A DNA stretch of 64,000 bases from Gracilimonas amylolytica (GTDB lineage Bacteria; Bacteroidota; Rhodothermia; Balneolales; Balneolaceae). Below, in pieces: positions 8,796 through 15,855 of this stretch (within the stretch, counting starts at the first letter, position 1; each line of letters starts with the position of its first letter). The stretch covers positions 40,125 to 104,124 of the forward strand of contig NZ_PQBS01000016.1 in assembly GCF_002911695.1 (NCBI RefSeq). Reading direction: 5' to 3'. Position numbers and translations under genes: made by a program. The notes beneath the pieces were generated by a model. It made no database searches and was not told where the DNA came from. It saw only the letters and a program-made list of their open reading frames with translations.

Positions 8796-9971
8796 ATGAT
8801 ACCAACAGATACGAAGGTCGGTGTAATTGGAGCCGGCACCATGGGAACCGGAATAGCACAAGTTGCAGCAACACAAGGTCACCACGTTTACCTTTATGAT
8901 GCCTATCCACAACAACTCGAAAAATCCAGGGCCGGGCTTGAAAGCATACTTGCCCGACAAGTAGAAAAAGAGCGTATGAGTCAGGATGAAGTGGACGGCA
9001 TTCTGGACCGCATTGAATTCGTTGATAACATCACCAATTTTGGGGAATGCGGATTCGTGATCGAAGCAATTGTTGAAGACATTGACATCAAAAAAGACAC
9101 TTTTGCCCGATTGGAGGGCATCGTTTCTAAGGATTGTGTTCTTGCATCCAATACCTCCTCCCTTTCAATTGCAGCCATTTCATCTGCTCTTAAGAGACCT
9201 GAAAGATTTTTGGGAGTTCACTTCTTCAATCCTGCACCCTTAATGAAACTGGTGGAGGTCATTCCGGGGATAGGAACGGAAGATGATGTTTTCAAGCACA
9301 CTAAAGAATTTATCAAAGGCTGGGATAAGATCACGGTTTCAGGTAAAGACACTCCGGGTTTTATCGTGAACCGCGTGGCCCGGCCTTTTTATGGAGAAGC
9401 TCTTCGAATTTACGAAGAAGGTATTGCTGATGCCGCCACCATCGACTGGGCCATGAAGGAGATCGGCGGGTTTCGGATGGGACCTTTTGAACTTATGGAC
9501 CTGATCGGCCATGATGTAAATTATGAAGTTACAAGCACCGTATTTGAGGCTTTTTATTACGATCCCCGGTTCAGACCTTCATTTGCCCAAAAACGAATGG
9601 TGGAAGCCGGATGGCTGGGAAGAAAATCCGGCCGTGGATTCTATAATTACAAAGATGAGTCAAAAAATCCTGCCCCAAATAAGGACAAGAAACTTGGACA
9701 AGAAATATTTGACCGCATCCTCACAATGCTTATAAACGAAGCCTGTGATGCTGTTTTCATGAGCATTGCCTCCATAGAAGACGTTGACCTTGCCATGCAA
9801 AATGGAGTGAACTACCCGAAAGGATTACTTAAGTGGGGTGATGAAATTGGGTTGAAGAATGTACTTGATAGAATGACAGCCCTTCAGGTCGAATACCGGG
9901 AGGATCGCTACCGGCCAAATCCATTGTTAAAGAAGATGGTAGCCGAAGGAAAGAGTTTTTATGAGGAATAG
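8796..9971 (+). CDS. paaH: PaaH, 3-hydroxyadipyl-CoA dehydrogenase
   Basis: PaaH oxidises 3-hydroxyadipyl-CoA with NAD+ to 3-oxoadipyl-CoA. The NAD-binding GxGxxG motif is VIGAGTMGTG near residue 10. Family motifs NTSSLSI and GVHFFNPAPLMKLVEV follow, then a full C-terminal 3HCDH domain and a second, shorter one to residue 391. At 391 residues it is shorter than the E. coli protein (about 475) but longer than single-domain forms. I chose the ATG at 8796; an upstream TTG at 8757 is in frame but does not extend the Rossmann start convincingly. Confidence 0.9.
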   Translation: MIPTDTKVGVIGAGTMGTGIAQVAATQGHHVYLYDAYPQQLEKSRAGLESILARQVEKERMSQDEVDGILDRIEFVDNITNFGECGFVIEAIVEDIDIKKDTFARLEGIVSKDCVLASNTSSLSIAAISSALKRPERFLGVHFFNPAPLMKLVEVIPGIGTEDDVFKHTKEFIKGWDKITVSGKDTPGFIVNRVARPFYGEALRIYEEGIADAATIDWAMKEIGGFRMGPFELMDLIGHDVNYEVTSTVFEAFYYDPRFRPSFAQKRMVEAGWLGRKSGRGFYNYKDESKNPAPNKDKKLGQEIFDRILTMLINEACDAVFMSIASIEDVDLAMQNGVNYPKGLLKWGDEIGLKNVLDRMTALQVEYREDRYRPNPLLKKMVAEGKSFYEE

Positions 9972-9973
9972 TT

Positions 9974-10020
9974 GTCAGAACTCAGAATCCAGAACTCAGG
10001 ATCTAATATTCTGAATTCTT
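9974..10020. repeat. Palindromic intergenic repeat (CAGAACTCA family), second copy
   Basis: Two direct CAGAACTCAG units followed by ATTCTGAATTCTT form an imperfect inverted repeat (about 10 of 13 pairs) between paaH and paaI. Its units match those at 3374-3430 and 12787-12851. Confidence 0.65.
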
Positions 10021-10032
10021 AAATACATTGCT

Positions 10033-10458
10033 ATGAGTAAAGAATCACATCACGTTATACAAAACATGCTTTCCAACGATCCCTTCTCGCTATGGATGGG
10101 AATAGAAGTCTTGGAAGCTGAACTCGGTTATTGTAAACTCTCAATGAATATTCGAGAAGAAATGACCAATGGGTTTGGGGTGTGCCATGGTGGGATCACC
10201 TTTTCTCTGGCTGATAGTGCCCTGGCTTTTGCCTCTAACTCTCGAGGCTCTGTGTCTCTCGCTCTTGAAAACAACATCAACTTTACCAAAAAAGTGAATG
10301 TAGGTGACAGACTGACCGCTGTTTCTGAAGAACTTCAAAATGGACGAACCATAGGAGTCTATAAAATTCACATTACAAACCAGGACGAAGAGCTGGTAGC
10401 AGAGTTCAGAGGCACCGTATACAGAACCGGCCAAAGTCACGAAGTAGAAAATTCATAA
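10033..10458 (+). CDS. paaI: PaaI, hotdog-fold acyl-CoA thioesterase
   Basis: PaaI hydrolyses ring-hydroxylated or dead-end phenylacetyl-CoA derivatives to release trapped CoA. The 141-residue length equals the usual family size. The hotdog helix carries the diagnostic GVCHGGITFSLADSALAFA, including the catalytic Asp in SLADSA. It sits between paaH and paaJ, 25 bases before paaJ. That short gap contains two AATTCAAATT units. Confidence 0.92.
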   Translation: MSKESHHVIQNMLSNDPFSLWMGIEVLEAELGYCKLSMNIREEMTNGFGVCHGGITFSLADSALAFASNSRGSVSLALENNINFTKKVNVGDRLTAVSEELQNGRTIGVYKIHITNQDEELVAEFRGTVYRTGQSHEVENS

Positions 10459-10483
10459 TTCAAATTATACAATTCAAATTTCC

Positions 10484-11692
10484 ATGTCCGAAGCTTATAT
10501 CATTGACGGAATCAGAACTCCAATTGGCAAACTGAAAGGCTCTCTCTCCTCCATCCGTGCCGATGACCTGGCAGCCATTCCCATTAAAGAACTTATTAAT
10601 CGAAATCCCGAGATCGATCCGGAAGCGATCGAGGATGTTATCCTTGGGTGTGCAAACCAAGCCGGCGAAGACAACCGTAATGTAGCTCGAATGGCTTCAT
10701 TACTTGCAGGAATTCCCACTTCGGTCCCCGGTGAAACGGTGAACCGATTGTGTGCATCCGGAATGAGTGCTACGGTGAAAGCCTATCACGCCATTAAAGC
10801 CGGAGAAGGTGACCTGTTCATTACCGGCGGAGTCGAGCATATGACCCGTGGACCTATCGTGTTAGGAAAGGGATCATCACCCTATTCAGGAACTACGGAA
10901 ATGCACGATTCCACTTTTGGATGGCGATTCATCAATCCAAAAATGGAAGAAATGTATGGAACTGATGGCATGGGAATGACGGCCGAGAATGTGGTGGAGA
11001 TGCATGATATCGATCGCGAAGACCAGGATAAATTTGCGGCTTGGAGTCAACAAAAGGCAGGTGCTGCGAGAGATTCCGGTAGGCTGGCCAAAGAAATAGT
11101 TCCTGTAGAAATTCCACGCAGGAAGCAGGACCCATATTTATTTGAACACGATGAGTTTATGCGCCCTGATACTACTGCTGAAATTTTAGCCAAACTTCGC
11201 CCGGCCTTCAAAAAAGATGGAACTGTAACAGCAGGAAATGCTTCCGGACTGAATGATGGTGCCGGAGCCTTGTTGGTCGCCTCAGATCAAGCCGTTAAAG
11301 ATTTTGGACTGAAGCCGAAGGCCCTAATTGTGGCTCACGCCGTTTCAGGAATTGAGCCGAGAATAATGGGACTGGGTCCGGTAGAAGCAGCTCAAAAAGT
11401 GTTGAAACGAGCCGGAATGAAGCTGGATGACATGGACGTTATCGAGCTCAATGAAGCCTTCGCCGGACAATCACTCGGTGTAACCCGACTGTTGGAAATG
11501 GAAGATAACGATCCCCGGCTCAACCCTAATGGCGGAGCTATTGCACTTGGACATCCTTTGGGCATGACAGGACAGCGATTACTGCAAACAGCAACCGTCG
11601 AACTTCATGAAAAAGAATCGCACAAATATGCGCTTTGTATGTTGTGTGTTGGGGTGGGTCAAGGTATGGCTGTTATTTTGGAGAAAGTATAA
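10484..11692 (+). CDS. paaJ: PaaJ, 3-oxoadipyl-CoA / 3-oxo-5,6-dehydrosuberyl-CoA thiolase
   Basis: This thiolase performs the two CoA-dependent cleavages of the phenylacetate pathway, giving acetyl-CoA and succinyl-CoA. The 402-residue protein has the nucleophilic Cys90 in VNRLCASGMSAT. The His loop is NPNGGAIALGHPLGMTG and the C-terminal Cys motif is LCVGVGQGMA. Its length matches the E. coli enzyme (401). It is followed by the four-helix-bundle gene, whose left flanking repeat begins at the stop codon. Confidence 0.94.
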   Translation: MSEAYIIDGIRTPIGKLKGSLSSIRADDLAAIPIKELINRNPEIDPEAIEDVILGCANQAGEDNRNVARMASLLAGIPTSVPGETVNRLCASGMSATVKAYHAIKAGEGDLFITGGVEHMTRGPIVLGKGSSPYSGTTEMHDSTFGWRFINPKMEEMYGTDGMGMTAENVVEMHDIDREDQDKFAAWSQQKAGAARDSGRLAKEIVPVEIPRRKQDPYLFEHDEFMRPDTTAEILAKLRPAFKKDGTVTAGNASGLNDGAGALLVASDQAVKDFGLKPKALIVAHAVSGIEPRIMGLGPVEAAQKVLKRAGMKLDDMDVIELNEAFAGQSLGVTRLLEMEDNDPRLNPNGGAIALGHPLGMTGQRLLQTATVELHEKESHKYALCMLCVGVGQGMAVILEKV

Positions 11693-12197
11693 TGGTTATT
11701 TGTTAATGGGAAATGGTTAGTTGGAGTCAATATGGGTGATGAAAAATCAAATATTCGGACTTTTGAAGATTTACGGGTTTGGCAACTTGCCCGTAAGATT
11801 CAAAATGAGATTTTTGAGCTTGTAAAAAAATTTCCTACTGAAGAAAAATATCGGTTAACTGATCAAATGATACGATCATCGCGGTCCATTTCTGATAACA
11901 TCGCTGAAGGATATGGACGATTTCACTATCAGGAAATTATTCAATATTGCAGACAAGGAAGAGGTTCGGCCTACGAGCTAAAAAATCAGATCATCACAAC
12001 TTTTGATTTTAAATACATTGATGAATCCGAGTATAAGTATCATAAAAATCAACTCATTGATTGTATCCAGCTTCTCAACGGATATATCCGATATCTAAAA
12101 AATGCAAAGAACAATGCCGTCAATGAAGATGAGATCCCATATATCTATGATGATCTTGATGAGGAACAAAATAACCATTACACCATTTCCCAATAAC
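11691..12197. mobile_element. Possible IVS-like unit: four-helix-bundle gene with inverted flanks
   Basis: The block from 11691 to 12197 carries the four-helix-bundle gene between two related flanks. The left flank (11691-11720) has modules AATGGTTATTT and GTTAATGGGAAATGGT. The right flank (12168-12197) has their reverse complements, AAATAACCATT and ACCATTTCCCAATAAC (one mismatch). The right flank lies inside the 3' end of the gene and ends one base before the paaY start codon. Proteins of this family were first found in intervening sequences of 23S rRNA bounded by inverted repeats. That this block moved as a unit is my inference; no empty site is visible. Confidence 0.4.
11732..12196 (+). 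CDS. Four-helix-bundle protein (23S rRNA intervening-sequence protein family)
   Basis: This 154-residue protein belongs to the S23/IVP four-helix-bundle family. The signs are the start FEDLRVWQLARKI, the middle RSSRSISDNIAEGYGR and the segment YELKNQIITT. The molecular function is unknown; members are found inside 23S rRNA intervening sequences and also as free-standing genes. Here it is free-standing in the paa operon, between paaJ and paaY. Its last residues (NHYTISQ) are encoded by the right inverted flank, and only one base separates its stop from the paaY start. It has no evident role in phenylacetate use. Confidence 0.88.
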   Translation: MGDEKSNIRTFEDLRVWQLARKIQNEIFELVKKFPTEEKYRLTDQMIRSSRSISDNIAEGYGRFHYQEIIQYCRQGRGSAYELKNQIITTFDFKYIDESEYKYHKNQLIDCIQLLNGYIRYLKNAKNNAVNEDEIPYIYDDLDEEQNNHYTISQ

Positions 12198-12815
12198 ATG
12201 ATCTACGAATTCAACGGATACAAACCCGTCATTCACGAGACGGCCTTTGTACATCCCAAAGCGGCAGTAACTGGAAATGTGATCATCGGTAAGGATGTAT
12301 ATATCGGTCCCGGTGCCGCTATTCGTGGAGACTGGGGCAAGATCGTGATCAAGGACGGATGTAATGTGCAGGAAAATTGCACGATCCATATGTTTCCGGG
12401 AGTTACTGTGACTTTGGAGGAATCGGCTCATGTTGGACATGGAGCTATTATTCACGGAGCACATCTTGGTGAAAATTGCCTTGTCGGGATGAATGCCGTC
12501 GTAATGGATAATGTGAAAGTTGGCAAAGAATCCATTATTGGAGCTTTGGCTTTTGTCCCGGAAGGAATGGAAATTCCGGAGCGAAAAGTAGTGGTTGGAA
12601 ATCCCGCTAAGATCGTGAAGGATGTGACCGATGAAATGGCTAAGTGGAAAACCAAGGGAACTCAGTTGTACCAACAACTTCCTGACCAACTTCACAAAAC
12701 ACTAAAAGAGTGTGAACCATTAAGAGAAATTCCTAAAAACCGGGAAGATCAGAAAATGGGGTACGAGACGTGGGCGAACAAGAAATCAGAATTCAGAACA
12801 CAGGAGTCAGAATAG
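12198..12815 (+). CDS. paaY: PaaY, hexapeptide-repeat thioesterase / gamma-carbonic-anhydrase-like protein
   Basis: PaaY is a left-handed beta-helix protein that acts as a thioesterase in the phenylacetate pathway and belongs to the gamma-carbonic-anhydrase-like group. The 205-residue product shows hexapeptide repeats from residue 10 to about 135. His residues for metal binding lie in NCTIHMF and ESAHVGHGAIIHGAHLG, and the end of the helix is VVVGNPAKIV. I chose the ATG at 12198, one base after the previous stop. The last dozen residues (NKKSEFRTQESE) come from a palindromic repeat that runs into the gene, so this tail is probably not conserved. Confidence 0.9.
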   Translation: MIYEFNGYKPVIHETAFVHPKAAVTGNVIIGKDVYIGPGAAIRGDWGKIVIKDGCNVQENCTIHMFPGVTVTLEESAHVGHGAIIHGAHLGENCLVGMNAVVMDNVKVGKESIIGALAFVPEGMEIPERKVVVGNPAKIVKDVTDEMAKWKTKGTQLYQQLPDQLHKTLKECEPLREIPKNREDQKMGYETWANKKSEFRTQESE

Positions 12816-12851
12816 CTGAACACTGAGTTCTGAATTCTGTTTCCTGTGTTC
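12787..12851. repeat. Palindromic repeat overlapping the paaY 3' end (CAGAACTCA family)
   Basis: CAGAATTCAGAAC (about 12789-12801) and GTTCTGAATTCTG (about 12827-12839) are perfect reverse complements. Outside them, ACAGGA on the left has TCCTGT on the right. The left arm is inside the paaY reading frame and encodes its C-terminal tail. It is the third member of this family in the operon. Confidence 0.75.
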
Positions 12852-12872
12852 CTTCATTTTAATAGAACACAA

Positions 12873-14915
12873 ATGATTAAAGTACAAAGCTTCATACAAG
12901 GAAAGTGGCTAACTGAAGGCGCCGAAACCGACCTCATCAGCGCGGTAACCAATGAGCCGGTTGCTCAAATGATTGAAGCAGATATTGACTATAAATCTGC
13001 CCTGGAATATGCGAGGGAGGTTGGCGGACCTAAACTCCGCGAAATGACCATCCACGAGCGAGCATTCAAGATCAAGTTCCTTGGACAGTATTTGATGGAG
13101 CGGAAGGAAAAGTACTATGAGATTTCCACGCATACCGGAGCCACACGAGCTGATTCCTGGATTGATATTGAGGGTGGAATTATAACGGCTTTTGGCATCT
13201 CCAGTAAATCGCGGCGGTATTTATCGGACTTGCCCTGGCACGTTGAGGGCGATACCGAGCGACTTTCCCGTCAAGGCACTTTCATGGGGCAGCATATTTG
13301 TGTTCCAAAACATGGGGTTGCTGTTCATATCAATGCATTCAACTTTCCGATCTGGGGAATGCTGGAGAAAATGGCCCCCGCTATCATTTCAGGGATGCCG
13401 GTTATTGTAAAGCCTGCTCCTACAGGCTCTTATCTCTCCTGGGAGGTTTTTAAGGATATCATAGAATCAGGGATTCTTCCGGAAGGTTCAGTCCAATACA
13501 TCGCCGCTGATAAGCCCGGGGATCTCCTGGATCACCTTATCAGTCAGGATTCGGTGGCTTTCACCGGTTCAGCCCTGACCGGAAAGAAATTGAAATCACA
13601 CCCAAACATTATTGCGAATAGTATCCAATTCAATCTGGAAGCCGATTCGCTGAACTGTTCTATTCTTGGGGAAGATGTTACCCCGGATATGGAGGAATTT
13701 GACCTCTTTATTAAGGAAGTGGCGCGTGAAATGACCGTAAAAACCGGGCAAAAATGTACGGCTATCCGAAGAACGATCGTTCCGGAGCATTTAGAAGATG
13801 AAGTTGTTGAGGCCTTAAAAACCCGGCTGGAGAAAACCACCATTGGAGATCCGGCTCAAAAAGAAACACGAATGGGACCGTTGGCAAGTTCCCTTCAAGC
13901 TGAACGATTTGAAGAGCAACTTCAGGAATTATCCGAGATCACCGATACGGTGTACTTGGCAGATGGTGATCAAAAAAATGCTTTTACGAACCCGAGGGTG
14001 CTTGTTTGTCACCAACCGATGCAAGTTGACGCTGTTCACCGACTGGAAGCTTTTGGCCCGATGACCACTGTAATGCCATACAAAAACACACAGGAAGCCA
14101 TCGAAATTGCCAACAAAGCGAATGGTTCTTTGGTGGGATCTTTGTTTACCGCTGATGACGAGATCGCACATACAGTAACTATGGGTTGCGCTCCCTACCA
14201 CGGACGATTTATGGTGATCAACCGGAATTCAGCCGGTGAATCTACGGGACACGGATCTCCAATTGCTTCACTCGTTCACGGCGGACCAGGTCATGCCGGT
14301 GGGGGTGAAGAATTGGGAGGTGCCCGTTCCGTCCTTCACAATATGCAAAGAATTGCGTTACAAGGCTCTCCTACGACCTTGCGGAATATTGTGAAACAGC
14401 ACATCAAAGGAGCAGAAACACGGGAATCTGATAAACACCCCTTCCAGAAATATTTTGAAGAGCTCGAAATTGGAGAAGCCTTCACTACTGAAAAGCGAAC
14501 CGTCACCGAAAAAGATGTAGAAGAATTTGCTGATCTTAGCGGAGATCATTTCTACGCACATACTGATCCTGAAGCTGCGGCTCGGTCCCTTTTCGGAAAG
14601 ATCGTTGCTCACGGCTATTTTGTTTTATCTGCAACGGCCGGCTTATTTGTTCATCCGGATGAAGGTCCGGTAATGTTGAATTACGGGTTGGAGAATCTCC
14701 GATTCGTTGCCCCGGTCTTTCCCGGCGATACCATTCAGGCTAAACTGATCCTGAAACGGAAAAACGTCCGGCAGCAGAAAAAAGACGATCCATTTCCATT
14801 CGGTGTGGTGTACTGGGATGTGGAAGTGACGAATCAGGACGATGTACTGGTGGCTGAATACACTATACTCACTTTAATGAAACGAAAAAACAAATTACCT
14901 ATAGACGAGAAATAA
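12873..14915 (+). CDS. paaZ: PaaZ, bifunctional oxepin-CoA hydrolase / 3-oxo-5,6-dehydrosuberyl-CoA semialdehyde dehydrogenase
   Basis: PaaZ opens the oxepin ring with its hydratase domain and oxidises the resulting aldehyde with NADP+. The 680-residue protein has an N-terminal aldehyde dehydrogenase domain to about residue 510, with Glu256 (FNLEADSL) and nucleophile Cys295 (TGQKCTAI). These are the same numbers as in the E. coli enzyme. The C-terminal MaoC hydratase domain carries Asp558 and His563 in SGDHFYAH. I chose the ATG at 12873 (MIKVQSF), which fits the family start. Both activities look intact, so ring cleavage should not leak the toxic aldehyde. Confidence 0.95.
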   Translation: MIKVQSFIQGKWLTEGAETDLISAVTNEPVAQMIEADIDYKSALEYAREVGGPKLREMTIHERAFKIKFLGQYLMERKEKYYEISTHTGATRADSWIDIEGGIITAFGISSKSRRYLSDLPWHVEGDTERLSRQGTFMGQHICVPKHGVAVHINAFNFPIWGMLEKMAPAIISGMPVIVKPAPTGSYLSWEVFKDIIESGILPEGSVQYIAADKPGDLLDHLISQDSVAFTGSALTGKKLKSHPNIIANSIQFNLEADSLNCSILGEDVTPDMEEFDLFIKEVAREMTVKTGQKCTAIRRTIVPEHLEDEVVEALKTRLEKTTIGDPAQKETRMGPLASSLQAERFEEQLQELSEITDTVYLADGDQKNAFTNPRVLVCHQPMQVDAVHRLEAFGPMTTVMPYKNTQEAIEIANKANGSLVGSLFTADDEIAHTVTMGCAPYHGRFMVINRNSAGESTGHGSPIASLVHGGPGHAGGGEELGGARSVLHNMQRIALQGSPTTLRNIVKQHIKGAETRESDKHPFQKYFEELEIGEAFTTEKRTVTEKDVEEFADLSGDHFYAHTDPEAAARSLFGKIVAHGYFVLSATAGLFVHPDEGPVMLNYGLENLRFVAPVFPGDTIQAKLILKRKNVRQQKKDDPFPFGVVYWDVEVTNQDDVLVAEYTILTLMKRKNKLPIDEK

Positions 14916-14917
14916 TT

Positions 14918-15010
14918 TAACCACAAAGAACGCTAAGATTGCGAAAAGTGCGCCAAGTGCGCCAAGTACATTGCGAACTCTGCGAATCCTCTGCGCACTC
15001 TGCGGTTTAT
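14918..15010. repeat. Palindromic, partly tandem intergenic repeat between paaZ and the hydratase gene
   Basis: The outer arms AACCACAAAG and CTCTGCGGTT pair imperfectly (about 12 of 19 positions with their extensions). The centre contains the tandem GTGCGCCAA units and several TGCGAA/CTGCG blocks. Sequences of this AACC-CTTTGCG type are familiar in Bacteroidota intergenic DNA. It keeps an upstream in-frame extension of the next gene open by chance. Confidence 0.6.
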
Positions 15011-15031
15011 CAAAAATATAGAATTAGGAAA

Positions 15032-15799
15032 ATGTCAGAACAAAACGGAGCAGTAAACTTAACCATCAAAAACAACATTGGAACCATCGAGTTCTATCAC
15101 CCCAAAGGAAATTCTCTTCCCGGGGCAATCCTCCGAAAATTAGCGAAGACGATCACGGAAGCCGGTGAGAATGATGAAATCAAAGTGGTAGTCATCAAAA
15201 GCCGGGGCGAGGGTGCTTTTTGTGCAGGGGCTTCTTTTGATGAACTTATTGCCATTGAAGATTACGATACGGGCAAGGAATTTTTTATGGGATTTGCCTT
15301 AGTGCTAAACGCGATGCGAACCTGCCCGAAATTGATCATCGTTCGCGTTCATGGTAAAACCGTGGGTGGCGGAGTTGGAATTGCCTCAGCCGGAGATTAT
15401 ACCTTTGCCCACCAAAGTGCCTCTGTGAAACTTAGCGAGCTCGCCTTAGGTATCGGACCCTTTGTGGTTGGTCCTGCCGTAGAACGTAAAGTGGGAACCA
15501 GCGCCTTTTCTGCCATGGCCGTGGATGCCACCAACTGGTATGACTCAGAATTTGCTAAAGAAAAAGGCCTGTTCAACAAGGTGTTTAAAACGACTGAAGA
15601 ATTAGATAACGCTGTTTCGGAACTGGCCGGACAACTCGCAAAAAGTAGTCCTGAAGCCATGAGAGACTTAAAAGCCGTGCTTTGGAAAGGCACCGAAGAC
15701 TGGGATCTGCTTCTGGAACAACGGGCGGAGATCAGTGGACGATTGGTGCTATCTGATTTCACCAAAAACTTTATCAAAAAGTTTAAATCTAAATCATAG
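15032..15799 (+). CDS. paaF: Enoyl-CoA hydratase/isomerase, PaaF-like (2,3-dehydroadipyl-CoA hydratase)
   Basis: This crotonase-family protein ends the paa cluster and most likely hydrates 2,3-dehydroadipyl-CoA. The 255 residues include oxyanion-hole segments GAFCAGASFDEL and GKTVGGGVGIASAGD. A Glu in KLSELALGIGP sits where the first catalytic Glu is found. The second catalytic Glu of classical hydratases is not evident (SAFSAMAVDA at that place), so the specific reaction is uncertain. I chose the ATG at 15032, which has AGGAA just upstream; the upstream extension is repeat sequence. The symbol rests mainly on context. Confidence 0.7.
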   Translation: MSEQNGAVNLTIKNNIGTIEFYHPKGNSLPGAILRKLAKTITEAGENDEIKVVVIKSRGEGAFCAGASFDELIAIEDYDTGKEFFMGFALVLNAMRTCPKLIIVRVHGKTVGGGVGIASAGDYTFAHQSASVKLSELALGIGPFVVGPAVERKVGTSAFSAMAVDATNWYDSEFAKEKGLFNKVFKTTEELDNAVSELAGQLAKSSPEAMRDLKAVLWKGTEDWDLLLEQRAEISGRLVLSDFTKNFIKKFKSKS

Positions 15800-15855
15800 G
15801 CTTACCTGTGGGTAGATTTTATTATACTCTATCAAAATCAAACTAATACTCCGTT

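Noticed and set aside
12120..12695. 191-codon open frame opposite paaY
   Set aside because: Antisense to a hexapeptide-repeat gene with clear family motifs; the composition is that of a shadow frame.
3374..12851. Possible CRISPR-like array from the recurring CAGAACTCA units
   Set aside because: Units are short, scattered kilobases apart, palindromic and without regular spacers; no cas genes are present.
14939..15031. In-frame N-terminal extension of the PaaF-like hydratase
   Set aside because: The 31 extra codons are read from a palindromic repeat; the ATG at 15032 has AGGAA upstream and starts at the crotonase fold.
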